From assembly GCA_965219965.1 (NCBI GenBank), contig OZ244796.1, positions 682,001 to 746,000 of the forward strand: 64,000 bases of DNA. Direction: 5' to 3'. A program made the position numbers and the translations under genes. The notes below the pieces were generated by a model. That model had not been told where the DNA came from. It was given only the letters and a program-made list of their open reading frames with translations, and searched no databases. Of this stretch, positions 16,879-25,635 are shown one piece after another; positions within the stretch are counted from its first letter, which is position 1, and every line of letters starts with the position of its first letter. Source of the DNA: G965219965 sp965219965 (GTDB lineage Bacteria; Pseudomonadota; Alphaproteobacteria; RS24).

Positions 16879-17646
16879 TTATGGCGTGGAATCGATAATT
16901 TTGCCAAAATTGGCGGCTTTTAGGCTCGCCCCGCCGACCAGCACGCCATCAACATTGTCAATCGCCAATATCTCTGCCGCATTGGCAGGATTAACCGAGC
17001 CGCCATATAAAATGGGTATGGCTTTGGCTTTCGTCCCATAGCGGCGTGATAGGTTTTTACGAATATGGGCATGGATATGGGCGATTTGCTCCCATGTCGG
17101 GGTTAGCCCCGTGCCAATCGCCCAAATTGGCTCATAGGCAATGACTGTATTTTGCACCGTTAGCCGATTGGGCAAGGAATAGCGTAGCTGGTGGCTTATC
17201 ACGCTAGCCGCTTTGCCGCTTTTACGCACTTTGAGCGTTTCGCCAATGCAAATTATTGCCCGCAAGCCCGCCTTATGGGCGGCCTGTGTTTTAGTGCATA
17301 TTTGTCTATCTGTTTCCCCATGCGTGGCGCGGCGTTCTGAATGGCCAACCAGCACGGCCACAGCACCAGCATCTTTCAGCATAGATGCGGCAATATCGCC
17401 CGTATGTGCGCCCTTTTCATCACTATGGCAATCCTGCCCGCCAATTTTAATGGGCGTTTTTCGCGTTGCGGCATATAGGGGCGCAATCAGTGTGGCGGGT
17501 GGGCAAAGCAGAATATCCGCCTTTGGCCGTCCGCGCCGTCCGCCAAGTTTCTGGCCTAAGCGTTTTATCGGCCCAAGGTCTTTGCTAAGCCCGTTCATTT
17601 TCCAATTACCGACAATGAGAGGCTTGGGAGAAGTGCGACGGGTCAT
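16879..17646 (-). CDS. tpiA: Triosephosphate isomerase
   Basis: Interconverts dihydroxyacetone phosphate and glyceraldehyde 3-phosphate; 255 residues. The substrate lysine is in VGNWKMNG, the catalytic His in VGHSERR, the catalytic Glu in AYEPIWAIGTG (with loop 6), and the phosphate-binding end is ILYGGSVNPANA and DGVLVGGASL. Basic residues are enriched in the N-terminal third. It is divergent from ppiD across about 170 bases and is the first gene of the tpiA-secG-pyrG-kdsA run. Confidence 0.97.
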   Translation of the reverse strand: MTRRTSPKPLIVGNWKMNGLSKDLGPIKRLGQKLGGRRGRPKADILLCPPATLIAPLYAATRKTPIKIGGQDCHSDEKGAHTGDIAASMLKDAGAVAVLVGHSERRATHGETDRQICTKTQAAHKAGLRAIICIGETLKVRKSGKAASVISHQLRYSLPNRLTVQNTVIAYEPIWAIGTGLTPTWEQIAHIHAHIRKNLSRRYGTKAKAIPILYGGSVNPANAAEILAIDNVDGVLVGGASLKAANFGKIIDSTP

Positions 17647-17754
17647 GTGAAACCTGCTTCAAAATAAGATGATATGGCCAAACCCATTCCTAACCCGATT
17701 GGCTGCCTGCTGACAAGAGCCAGCTGAATAAACCCCGCCTTTACCCTTAAAAAC

Positions 17755-17783
17755 TTGTGAAAAAGCCCAATGCTCCCTATGAT
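17755..17783 (+). promoter_or_regulatory. Candidate sigma70 promoter of the ppiD-trp operon
   Basis: TTGTGA (17755-17760) and TATGAT (17778-17783) are separated by 17 bases and lie 32 bases before the ppiD ATG. The -10 matches the consensus at five of six positions and the -35 at four. This is the only convincing promoter seen for ppiD and the trp genes behind it. Confidence 0.5.
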
Positions 17784-17815
17784 GCGGCAATTCTGGATGA
17801 ACGGGTAAGACACGC

Positions 17816-19714
17816 ATGTTAAGCAAATTGAAAAATTATATTGGCGGCTTTTTGGGGCTTTTGCTCATTGGTCTTTTGGTTATTGCCTTTGCCGCGTGGG
17901 GTATATCGGATGTTTTTACGGGTTTTCGGCGCGGCAGCATTGCTTCGGTGGGCGACCGTGATATTCCCGCTAATGAATTTCGCTATCGCTTTACCCGTGA
18001 GCTAGATGCTTTATCACGCCGCCTGAATGAACCACTTACGGCTGAACAGGGTCGGTCTTTTGGCATTGACCGACAAGTTTTAAATCACATGATTGCCATG
18101 GCCACGCTTGATGAGATGAGCAAGGGTTTGGGGCTGGCCGTATCGGATGATGTGATTGCGCGCAAAATTGTTGAAGACCCCGTTTTTGCCAATCCGTCGG
18201 GCAGTTTTGACGCATCAACATTTCGGCGGCTATTGCAAAATAATGGGCTAACGGAAAAAATGTTTGTTCGCGATAGACGGCTTTATGAAACAAGAACGCA
18301 ATTATTAGAGGCTATTCGCCATTCGGCTTTATCCCCGCCCGTGCTGAATGAGCTTATGTTCAATCACATTATGGAAAAGCGCATTGTGGAATATGTCATT
18401 CTCCAGCCCGATAGTATTCGTGATATTGTAGAGCCGTCTGAAGATGAGCTACGCAATTTTTACCAGCAAGCGCCAAATATTTTCACCCAGCCCGAACGCC
18501 GTTCGGCCAGTATTTTAATTCTTGATGTAGCGCAAATTGCCCAAAGCCTTGATATTACAGATGAAGAATTGCGCCGTGAATATGAAGCCCTAAATGATAT
18601 TTTCACCGAAGCCGAAACGCGTGATATTGACCAAATTGTGCTGGCTGACGATAAAGAATATGCCCAAGCGCAAAAATTGCTAGAGCAGGGCAAAGGATTT
18701 GACGCCATTGCCGCCGCACTGAACCAATCAGCCAGTGATACAGATTTGGGAACTGTATCACGCGGCGATTTAATTGCCGAGGAATTTGCCGAAGTAGCCT
18801 TTGCGTTGGAAAAGGGCGCGACCAGCCAAATTATCGCCGGCTCTTTGGGCAATGTTATTTTACGGGTGCGGAAAATTAATCCAAGCCATTTGCGCCCCTT
18901 TTCTGAAGTGAAAGAAGAAATCCAAGCCCGTGTCGCACTAGACAAAGCTGGCGAGGAAGTCATTACTTTTTACGAAAAAATTGAAGATGAACGCGCCGCA
19001 GGCACAACGCTGGAAACTATTGCCGAAAATTTCAATCTTGAATTGGTGCAGCTTAAAGATATTGCTGGCAATGGCACCAATAAAGATGGCGTGAAAAGCA
19101 ATATATTGTCGCGTTTTACGGCTTTGGGCGCGACCCTATTTGAAACCGATATGGGCGATGAATTGCCCGGTTTTGAAACGCCCGATGGCGGCTATTATTG
19201 GGTACGGCTAGATGCGGTAACACCAGAACGCATTAGTGCCTTTGATGATGTGCGCGATATGGCCACCGAGCAATGGAAAGCACGGGAACGGCGGGCTTTG
19301 TTAGAAGGTCTGGCCACGCATTTTGTTGACCAAAGCAATCAGGGCGTCGGTTTGGACAAGCTGGCTGGTGAGCTAGGCAAGGATACACTTAAATCCCCAC
19401 CGCTTAACCGTAGCATTAATAATGAAACTTTTTCACGCGAAGCCATTGTTAAATTATTTGCCACGCCAGAAGGGCAAACCACATGGGGAACGGTTGGCTT
19501 TGGCGAAAATCTTATCGTCATGCGTGTAACGGAAATTATTGAACCCACGCAAGCAGAAATGAGCGTTCTGCCGCGCCTCGCCCAGCGCGAGCAGGAAAAA
19601 TTGCAAACGGCATTGCTTGGCCAGCTTTTGACCAGCTTGCAAAACAGCTATGGTGTGCGTATTGACACCCAAGCCCTGCTGGATAATACGGGGGCGACCC
19701 AAACACCCTATTAA
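17816..19714 (+). CDS. ppiD: PpiD-type periplasmic peptidyl-prolyl isomerase/chaperone
   Basis: 632-residue membrane-anchored chaperone for proteins emerging from the Sec channel. One N-terminal helix (about residues 12-30, FLGLLLIGLLVIAFAAWGI) is followed by a SurA-N-like region with GDRDIPANEFRYRF. A parvulin-type domain spans about 262-360 (RDIDQIVLADD, then DTDLGTVSRGDLIAEEFAEV), and a long C-terminal domain follows. It lies directly upstream of trpE with an 11-base gap, a neighbourhood common in Alphaproteobacteria. Confidence 0.9.
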   Translation: MLSKLKNYIGGFLGLLLIGLLVIAFAAWGISDVFTGFRRGSIASVGDRDIPANEFRYRFTRELDALSRRLNEPLTAEQGRSFGIDRQVLNHMIAMATLDEMSKGLGLAVSDDVIARKIVEDPVFANPSGSFDASTFRRLLQNNGLTEKMFVRDRRLYETRTQLLEAIRHSALSPPVLNELMFNHIMEKRIVEYVILQPDSIRDIVEPSEDELRNFYQQAPNIFTQPERRSASILILDVAQIAQSLDITDEELRREYEALNDIFTEAETRDIDQIVLADDKEYAQAQKLLEQGKGFDAIAAALNQSASDTDLGTVSRGDLIAEEFAEVAFALEKGATSQIIAGSLGNVILRVRKINPSHLRPFSEVKEEIQARVALDKAGEEVITFYEKIEDERAAGTTLETIAENFNLELVQLKDIAGNGTNKDGVKSNILSRFTALGATLFETDMGDELPGFETPDGGYYWVRLDAVTPERISAFDDVRDMATEQWKARERRALLEGLATHFVDQSNQGVGLDKLAGELGKDTLKSPPLNRSINNETFSREAIVKLFATPEGQTTWGTVGFGENLIVMRVTEIIEPTQAEMSVLPRLAQREQEKLQTALLGQLLTSLQNSYGVRIDTQALLDNTGATQTPY

Positions 19715-19725
19715 GCCGAACCGCC

Positions 19726-21246
19726 ATGCACCATGATTCCTATCCTAGCTTTGACGCCTTTGCCGCATCTTATAATCGCGGGCAAGCCCAAATTCTTGCG
19801 CTGGATATTATTGTTGATTTGGAAACGCCCGTTTCAGCTTTTTTGAAACTATGCAGGCAAGAGTCCTATAATTTTCTGCTGGAATCGGTTGAAGATGGCG
19901 AAATTAAAGGCCGCTATTCTATGATTGGTATGGCCCCGGATTTGATTTTCCGCGTTGCAGATGGGCGGGCGGAAGTGAACCGACAAGCTTTGACCGATAC
20001 GCAAAAAGGGTTTGAACCCATAGACGCCGCCCCCTTAGATGCGTTGCGCCAGATTTTAGACGCATCACATATTGACTTGCCGCCCGATATGCCGCCCATG
20101 GCCGCAGGCGTTTTCGGCTATATGAGCTATGATATGGTGCGCTATATGGAAGATGGGATTCCGGACAATAATCCGCAAATTCTTGACACACCAGAAAGCC
20201 TTTTCATGCGCCCGACTTTGGTGGCTGTTTTTGATGCCGTCACTAATGGCTTAAAACTGGCCACGCCCGCTTATGTGTCAGACGATATGACAGCCGAGCA
20301 AGCCTATCAGGCTGCCAGCCAAAGGCTCAGTGACGCGCAAGCCCGTTTGATGCAAGATATTGCTGAAGAAAAATCCACCACCCCGCCGCCGCGCTTTGTG
20401 CCACCGCGCTCCAATATAGAGCGCAAAAGCTATGATGAAATGATAGAGCAAGCGCGGGAACATATTAAAGCGGGCGATATTTTTCAGGTGGTTTTATCGC
20501 AGCGTTTTGAAACTGATTTCACCCTGCCGCCTTTTAATTTATATCGCGCTTTGCGACGCATTAACCCATCACCCTATTTATTTTATCTCAATTTCGGCGA
20601 CTTCCAGATTGTCGGCTCTAGCCCAGAAGTTCTGGTCGGCGTGCAGGGCAAACAGGTCAATATCCGCCCGATTGCTGGCACAAGGCGGCGCGGAGCGACC
20701 GCGCAAGAAGATGAAACCATTGCGACAGAATTACTGGCTGATGAAAAAGAACGTGCCGAGCATTTAATGTTGCTGGATTTGGGGCGCAATGATGTTGGCC
20801 GCGTAGCTGAAAAAGGTAGCGTGCAAGTGAATGAGGCTTTTGGCTTACAAAAAACCTCACATTTAATTCATATTGTTTCCGATGTGACGGGTAGATTAGC
20901 CGACAAATATGACAATATTGATGCTTTGATTGCTGGTTTTCCAGCTGGCACTGTATCGGGTGCGCCGAAAATACGGGCTATGGAAATTATTGACGCGCTG
21001 GAAGTGGAACGGCGCGGCATTTATTCTGGCTGTGTCGGCTATTTTTCCGCTAATGGTGATATGGATAGCTGTATTGCCCTGCGGACGGGGGTGATTCAAA
21101 ATGGCAAGCTACATGTCCGTGCAGGTGGTGGCGTAGTTTGTGACTCAACGCCCGATTATGAATATGATGAAACCGTCAATAAGGCTATGGCCTTATTTCG
21201 GGCAGCTGAGGAAGCCATTAATATCGCTTCAAAAAAGCATAAGTGA
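19726..21246 (+). CDS. trpE: Anthranilate synthase component I
   Basis: Makes anthranilate from chorismate with ammonia delivered by TrpG; 506 residues. The N-terminal region shows FLLESVEDGEIKGRYSMIG, which contains the tryptophan feedback site (LLES). The chorismate-binding domain has FQVVLSQRFE, SPEVLVGV, RPIAGTRRRG, LLDLGRNDVGRVA, FPAGTVSGAPKIRAMEII and the end motif VRAGGGVVCDSTPDYEY. No leader peptide or attenuator is seen in the 11-base gap after ppiD, so the trp genes may depend on the ppiD promoter. Confidence 0.97.
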   Translation: MHHDSYPSFDAFAASYNRGQAQILALDIIVDLETPVSAFLKLCRQESYNFLLESVEDGEIKGRYSMIGMAPDLIFRVADGRAEVNRQALTDTQKGFEPIDAAPLDALRQILDASHIDLPPDMPPMAAGVFGYMSYDMVRYMEDGIPDNNPQILDTPESLFMRPTLVAVFDAVTNGLKLATPAYVSDDMTAEQAYQAASQRLSDAQARLMQDIAEEKSTTPPPRFVPPRSNIERKSYDEMIEQAREHIKAGDIFQVVLSQRFETDFTLPPFNLYRALRRINPSPYLFYLNFGDFQIVGSSPEVLVGVQGKQVNIRPIAGTRRRGATAQEDETIATELLADEKERAEHLMLLDLGRNDVGRVAEKGSVQVNEAFGLQKTSHLIHIVSDVTGRLADKYDNIDALIAGFPAGTVSGAPKIRAMEIIDALEVERRGIYSGCVGYFSANGDMDSCIALRTGVIQNGKLHVRAGGGVVCDSTPDYEYDETVNKAMALFRAAEEAINIASKKHK

Positions 21247-21258
21247 TGGTTTGGTAAA

Positions 21259-21876
21259 ATGATTTTACTTATTGATAATTATGACAGTTTTGTTTTCAAT
21301 ATCGTGCATTTTTTGGGCGATTTGGGCATGAAAACAAAGGTCATCCGCAATGATAAAATCGCCGTGGAGGATATTTGCGCCGACCCACCACAGGCTATTA
21401 TCCTATCGCCTGGGCCGGGGACGCCCGAAAAGGCTGGGATTTGCGTGGAACTCGTGCGCCACGCGCCCGATAATCTGCCGATTTTAGGTATTTGCCTTGG
21501 TCATCAAGCGATTGGGGAAGCCTTTGGCGGCAAAATCATCCGCGCGCCCAATGTGATGCACGGCAAAATCTCCACCATTCAGCACCAACAACACGGCGTT
21601 TTTGCTGGCCTGCCCACCCCATATAACGCAACGCGCTACCATTCGCTTATGGTGAAACGCGACAGCCTGCCCGATTGCCTCACCATCACTGCCGACACGC
21701 CAAACGGCACTATTATGGGGCTGGCACATAAAACCCGCCCTGTGCATGGCGTTCAATTTCATCCCGAAAGCATTGCGTCACATCATGGCCATGCGGTATT
21801 GGCTAATTTTCTCACATTGGCGGGTCTGACACCAAGCCCCGTGCCACCCCACCCCGCACCGGAATTATTGCAATGA
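21259..21876 (+). CDS. trpG: Anthranilate synthase component II (glutamine amidotransferase)
   Basis: Class I glutaminase subunit supplying ammonia to TrpE; 205 residues. It starts MILLIDNYDSFVFNIVHFLG. The oxyanion loop is ILSPGPGTPEKAG, the nucleophile block is ILGICLGHQAIGEAFGG, and the distal catalytic His/Glu are in GVQFHPESIASHHG. It could in principle also serve p-aminobenzoate synthesis, but its place between trpE and trpD supports tryptophan. It overlaps trpD by four bases. Confidence 0.96.
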   Translation: MILLIDNYDSFVFNIVHFLGDLGMKTKVIRNDKIAVEDICADPPQAIILSPGPGTPEKAGICVELVRHAPDNLPILGICLGHQAIGEAFGGKIIRAPNVMHGKISTIQHQQHGVFAGLPTPYNATRYHSLMVKRDSLPDCLTITADTPNGTIMGLAHKTRPVHGVQFHPESIASHHGHAVLANFLTLAGLTPSPVPPHPAPELLQ

Positions 21877-22895
21877 CCGATATGGCTTCCATATTGACAC
21901 AAATTGACGATGCCAAGGGGCTGGATTATGACACCGCCCGTCAGGCGTTTGGCATTTTGTTAAACGGCCAAGCGACAGATGAGCAAATCAGCGCCTTCTT
22001 AACCGCCCTGCACCAGCGCGGTGAAACCGTTAATGAATTATCTGCAGGCGCAGATGTTTTACGAGAACATGTTGTCGCTGTTTCCGCGCCCGAAGGGGCG
22101 ATAGATACATGCGGCACAGGCGGCGATGGGGCGGGTACTTATAATATTTCCACCGCCGTGGCTTTTATGACCGCCGCCTGCGGTGTGCCAGTAGCCAAGC
22201 ATGGCAATAAAGCACTGAGTTCTAAATCTGGCTCGGCGGAAGTATTGGAAAAGCTCGGCGTAAAGCTGGATATTACCCCCGACCATATTAGTCATTGCAT
22301 TGCTAAGGCAGGTATGGGTTTTATGTTTGCCCCCGCCCATCACAGCGCAATGCGCCATGTCGCACCCGTGCGGGCGGCTTTGGGTTTTCGGACGATTTTT
22401 AATCTGCTCGGCCCGCTTGCCAATCCAGCTAAGGCTAAATATCACCTGATGGGTGTGTTTGATAAAAAATGGCTGCGCCCCATGGCCGAAACATTGCACC
22501 AGCTTGGCGCACAAGCTGCTTGGGTGGTGCATGGCACGGATGGGTTAGACGAAATCACCACGACAGGAGCAACCCATATTGCTCAGTTGAAAAATGGCGT
22601 GGTGACAACATTTGATATTGCGCCGCAAGATGCGGGTTTACCCGTCGCGCAAGCGGGCGATTTGGTCGGCGGCAATCCGCAAGAAAATGCGGCCGCGCTT
22701 AAAGCTGTGCTACAAGGCAAAGCGGGTGCTTACCGCGATATTGTGCTGTTCAATGTGGCGGGTGCTTTAATGGTGGCAGGTCGTGCTAAGGATTTACCCG
22801 ATGGGGTCGTCCAAGCGGCAGCGGCCATTGATACGGGCAAGGCCTATGCGGCTCTTGAAAATTTAATTGCTGTTTCTAATGAGCATTATCCATGA
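21873..22895 (+). CDS. trpD: Anthranilate phosphoribosyltransferase
   Basis: Transfers phosphoribosyl from PRPP to anthranilate; 340 residues. PRPP and metal motifs are present: DTCGTGGDGAGTYNIST, KHGNKALSSKSGSAEVLE, GFMFAPAHHSAMRHVAPVR and TIFNLLGPLANPA. HGTDGLDEITTTG is the C-terminal block. The ATG overlaps trpG (ATGA) and the stop overlaps trpC (ATGA), so the three genes look translationally coupled. Confidence 0.97.
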   Translation: MTDMASILTQIDDAKGLDYDTARQAFGILLNGQATDEQISAFLTALHQRGETVNELSAGADVLREHVVAVSAPEGAIDTCGTGGDGAGTYNISTAVAFMTAACGVPVAKHGNKALSSKSGSAEVLEKLGVKLDITPDHISHCIAKAGMGFMFAPAHHSAMRHVAPVRAALGFRTIFNLLGPLANPAKAKYHLMGVFDKKWLRPMAETLHQLGAQAAWVVHGTDGLDEITTTGATHIAQLKNGVVTTFDIAPQDAGLPVAQAGDLVGGNPQENAAALKAVLQGKAGAYRDIVLFNVAGALMVAGRAKDLPDGVVQAAAAIDTGKAYAALENLIAVSNEHYP

Positions 22896-23680
22896 CAGAC
22901 ACATTGCAAAAAATCGCTGCCTATAAGCGTAATGAAATTGCCGCCGCTAAAGCACAAACGCCGCCAGATGAAATATGCCGCATGGCGCAAGACGCCGCAC
23001 CCGTGCGCCCGTTTCGTCAAGCCCTACAGGCAGGATATACAAACGGCAAGCCCGCTTTGATTGGCGAAATTAAAAAAGCCAGCCCGTCAAAGGGCATCAT
23101 TCGGGCGGATTTCAATCCGCCGCAACTGGCTAAAGCCTATGAAGCGGGCGGAGCGCATTGCCTTTCGGTGTTAACCGATGCGCCGAGCTTTCAAGGCGCG
23201 CCTGAATTTTTAACCCAGGCACGGCAGGCGACCCATCTGCCCTGCTTACGCAAAGATTTTTTATTTGACCCTTATCAAGTTACCGAAGCGCGCGCATGGC
23301 AGGCCGATTGTATTTTGGTGATTATGGCCGCCGTTACGGATACGGAAGCCAAAGCCTTATGCGATGCGGCGCAAGAATGGGATATGGACGCGCTCATTGA
23401 AGTCCATGACCAGACGGAACTAGACCGCGCCCTTGCCCTGCGACCCAATTTGCTCGGCATTAATAACCGTAATTTGAAAGATTTCACCACCACTCTTGAA
23501 ACCACCCTAGAGCTGGCCGCCCATGTGCCAGATGATGTTTTGCTGGTCAGCGAAAGCGGCATTGCCACGCCCGATGATATGGCACTTTTGGCCGACCACG
23601 GCGTGACCGCCTGTCTGGTGGGCGAAAGCCTGATGCGCCAAGATGATGTAGAAGCGGCCACAAAGCAGCTTTTGGGCTGA
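22892..23680 (+). CDS. trpC: Indole-3-glycerol phosphate synthase
   Basis: Ring-closing step of tryptophan synthesis; 262 residues, stand-alone and not fused to TrpF. Catalytic blocks are PALIGEIKKASPSKGII (with the key Lys), LSVLTDAPSFQG, LPCLRKDFLFDPYQV, ALIEVHDQTE, LGINNRNLKDF and LVSESGIATPDD. Many relatives carry moaC and moeA after trpC and before lexA; here lexA follows directly after a 111-base gap. Confidence 0.97.
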   Translation: MTDTLQKIAAYKRNEIAAAKAQTPPDEICRMAQDAAPVRPFRQALQAGYTNGKPALIGEIKKASPSKGIIRADFNPPQLAKAYEAGGAHCLSVLTDAPSFQGAPEFLTQARQATHLPCLRKDFLFDPYQVTEARAWQADCILVIMAAVTDTEAKALCDAAQEWDMDALIEVHDQTELDRALALRPNLLGINNRNLKDFTTTLETTLELAAHVPDDVLLVSESGIATPDDMALLADHGVTACLVGESLMRQDDVEAATKQLLG

Positions 23681-23723
23681 AATCCGCCGTAAATCTGCCC
23701 TGAAATTTTTCTTAAATTAGGGC

Positions 23724-23753
23724 TTGACCTTGCGCAGCGAACCAAACTAGAAC
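23724..23753 (+). promoter_or_regulatory. lexA promoter with LexA (SOS) box
   Basis: GAACCAAACTAGAAC at 23739-23753 is a perfect GAAC-N7-GAAC site, the direct-repeat SOS box known in Alphaproteobacteria. It overlaps a promoter made of TTGACC (23724-23729), an 18-base spacer and TAGAAC (23748-23753). The placement predicts autorepression of lexA. The start codon lies 38 bases downstream. Confidence 0.85.
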
Positions 23754-23791
23754 ATACATGTTGTTGCTTTGTTCTTAAAGGAGCCTACAAA

Positions 23792-24469
23792 ATGTTGACG
23801 AAAAAGCAATATGAACTGCTGATGTTCATTAATGAACGCCTCAAGGAAACGGGCGTCGCACCCTCTTTTGATGAGATGAAAGAGGCTTTGCATTTGAAAT
23901 CCAAATCGGGAATTCACCGCCTTATTCGGGCGTTGGAAGAGCGCGGATTTATCCGCCGCCTACCCCATCGGGCGCGAGCGTTAGAAGTGATGCGCCTGCC
24001 CGATGCCGCCTCGCCGAGCCTGTCAAGGCTAACCCGTGCTTCTGAGCCAAAAGCCATGGCGCAACCCGCCGCTTCTAATGATGATGATGCCATTTCACTT
24101 GGCGTGATGGGAAGTATTGCGGCTGGCACACCCATTGAAGCCCTGCAACATGAAACACACCGTATTTCTGTGCCAATTGAAATGATGCGCTCTGGCGAAC
24201 ATTACGCGCTTGAGGTGCAAGGCGATTCAATGATTGATGCTGGCATTTTAGATGGCGATACGGCTATTATCCAACGCTGTGATGTGGCTGATAATGGCGA
24301 TATTATCGTCGCGCTGGTTGAAGAGCAAGAAGCCACGCTAAAACGCCTGCGCCGCAAAGGCGATATGATTGCGCTGGAAGCGGCCAATCCAGCTTACGAA
24401 ACACGCCTGTTCAAATCTGACCAAGTGCGCGTGCAAGGCCGACTGGTCGGGCTGATACGGAAATATTAA
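23792..24469 (+). CDS. lexA: SOS repressor LexA
   Basis: 225-residue repressor that self-cleaves when RecA filaments form. The N-terminal winged helix (about 1-68) starts LTKKQYELLMFINERLKETG with the recognition region KSKSGIHRLIRALEERGFI. The cleavage bond is Ala111-Gly112 in MGSIAAGTP. The Ser-Lys dyad is Ser146 (VQGDSMIDAG) and Lys184 (ATLKRL). The linker (about 70-100) is longer and more Ala/Ser-rich than in E. coli. AAAGGAG lies before the ATG. It controls its own promoter and, by the matching box, the small gene at 48.8 kb. Confidence 0.97.
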   Translation: MLTKKQYELLMFINERLKETGVAPSFDEMKEALHLKSKSGIHRLIRALEERGFIRRLPHRARALEVMRLPDAASPSLSRLTRASEPKAMAQPAASNDDDAISLGVMGSIAAGTPIEALQHETHRISVPIEMMRSGEHYALEVQGDSMIDAGILDGDTAIIQRCDVADNGDIIVALVEEQEATLKRLRRKGDMIALEAANPAYETRLFKSDQVRVQGRLVGLIRKY

Positions 24470-24495
24470 ACGGAGATGGTGAAAGCTCACCCTTG

Positions 24496-25545
24496 CTAGG
24501 AGAGTGCGTCCAATTTGCGTTTTATTTCTTCTATCGTTTCGGCTGGCCGGTTTTGCGCTATCGCCAACTGCAAAGCCTGTTGGTAATCCGCCCGTGCGCC
24601 GTCTAAATCACGCTTACTTTTCTTGACAAAGCCGCGACCCATATAGGCTTCAACATCATCAGGCTTCAGGCGTATAGCTTCATCATAATCGGCCATTGCC
24701 CTCTCCAAATCACCTCTCTCCTGCTTGGCAAAGCCGCGATTATAATAAGTGGCGGCATAATCGGGCTTCAGGCGGATGGCTTCAGTATAATCGGCAATTG
24801 CTGCCCCTAAATTGCCTTTCTCTTTCTTGGTAGCGCCGCGGTTATTATAGGCTTCAGCATAATCAGGCTTCAGGCGTATGGCTTCCGTATAATCAGCGAT
24901 TGCCGCCCCTAAATTACCTTTATCTCTCTTGGCATTACCGCGATTATAATAGAATTCAGCAAAATCGGGCTTTAGACGGATGGCTTCATCATAATCCGCC
25001 ATTGCACCATCTAAATCACCTTTATCACTCTTGGCATTGCCGCGATTATTATAGGCATTGGCATAATCGGGCTGTAGACGGATGGCTTCATCATAATCCG
25101 CCATTGCACCATCTAAATCACCTTTCTGTGCTTTGTTGTTGCCTTCTGCAAATTTGGCTGAGGCTTGCGCTGCCTGAGCTGAATCATCGGCTTGCTTTGT
25201 ATCCTCTGCAACTTTCTTGGTGTCTTCTGCGACCTGCTTTCCTTTTTGATAGAAATAGACCATTGTAACGATTGTGATAACCGCAAGAATAATCAGATTA
25301 AGCGTCAGCCACCATGTGATTGTATTCGCCTCACGCTCAAGCAGGCGACGTTCTAGTTCAAGAAAACGCCGTTCCATCTCGGTTGAATTGAAAGACGGCA
25401 CATTGCGTGCCGCCTCCACATTATCGGGTTGCGTTGCTCGCACGGCTTGGGGTGGCGGGTTTTGCGGCGGAGTTACTTCCTCATTTTGCGCCCAAGCGGG
25501 AGCAAGTGATAGAAACACCCAAACCAGAAAGAAACTATATCGCAT
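24496..25545 (-). CDS. Membrane-anchored tetratricopeptide-repeat protein
   Basis: 349 residues. A signal-peptide-like N terminus (FFLVWVFLSLAPAWA, cleavage likely after residue 19) is followed by a Pro-rich stretch and a charged helix (about 56-73). Then come a hydrophobic segment WWLTLNLIILAVITIVTMVY (about 78-97), a short coiled coil, and six 34-residue TPR units (about 128-331) of the GDLDGAMADYDEAIRLKPD type. Such proteins are scaffolds for protein interaction; no enzyme domain is present. It is convergent with lexA and not part of the usual lexA-comEC neighbourhood, so it may be a lineage-specific insertion. The function is unknown. Confidence 0.85.
   Translation of the reverse strand: MRYSFFLVWVFLSLAPAWAQNEEVTPPQNPPPQAVRATQPDNVEAARNVPSFNSTEMERRFLELERRLLEREANTITWWLTLNLIILAVITIVTMVYFYQKGKQVAEDTKKVAEDTKQADDSAQAAQASAKFAEGNNKAQKGDLDGAMADYDEAIRLQPDYANAYNNRGNAKSDKGDLDGAMADYDEAIRLKPDFAEFYYNRGNAKRDKGNLGAAIADYTEAIRLKPDYAEAYNNRGATKKEKGNLGAAIADYTEAIRLKPDYAATYYNRGFAKQERGDLERAMADYDEAIRLKPDDVEAYMGRGFVKKSKRDLDGARADYQQALQLAIAQNRPAETIEEIKRKLDALS
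24553..25164 (-). repeat. Six tandem 102-bp TPR-coding repeats
   Basis: The TPR units of the membrane protein are nearly identical at DNA level. The 51 bases at 24973-25023 recur exactly at 25075-25125, 102 bases apart. This implies recent duplication or gene conversion and a risk of copy-number change by slippage or recombination. Confidence 0.85.
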
Positions 25546-25635
25546 CTTAATTCCATTTTTTGATTATCCCGTTTATTAACTAATGGCGGGGCGCAAGGCA
25601 ACACAAAAAATTTCCTACCGCTAAGGGTATGCCCC

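Noticed and set aside
19715..19725. trp attenuator or leader peptide
   Set aside because: The gap between ppiD and trpE is only 11 bases, too short for any leader.
23761..23780. Second LexA box before lexA
   Set aside because: GTTG and GTTC are present but their spacing does not fit GTTC-N7-GTTC.
24478..24491. GGTGA-AAGC-TCACC hairpin after lexA as a terminator
   Set aside because: The stem is only five pairs and no T-run follows on either strand.
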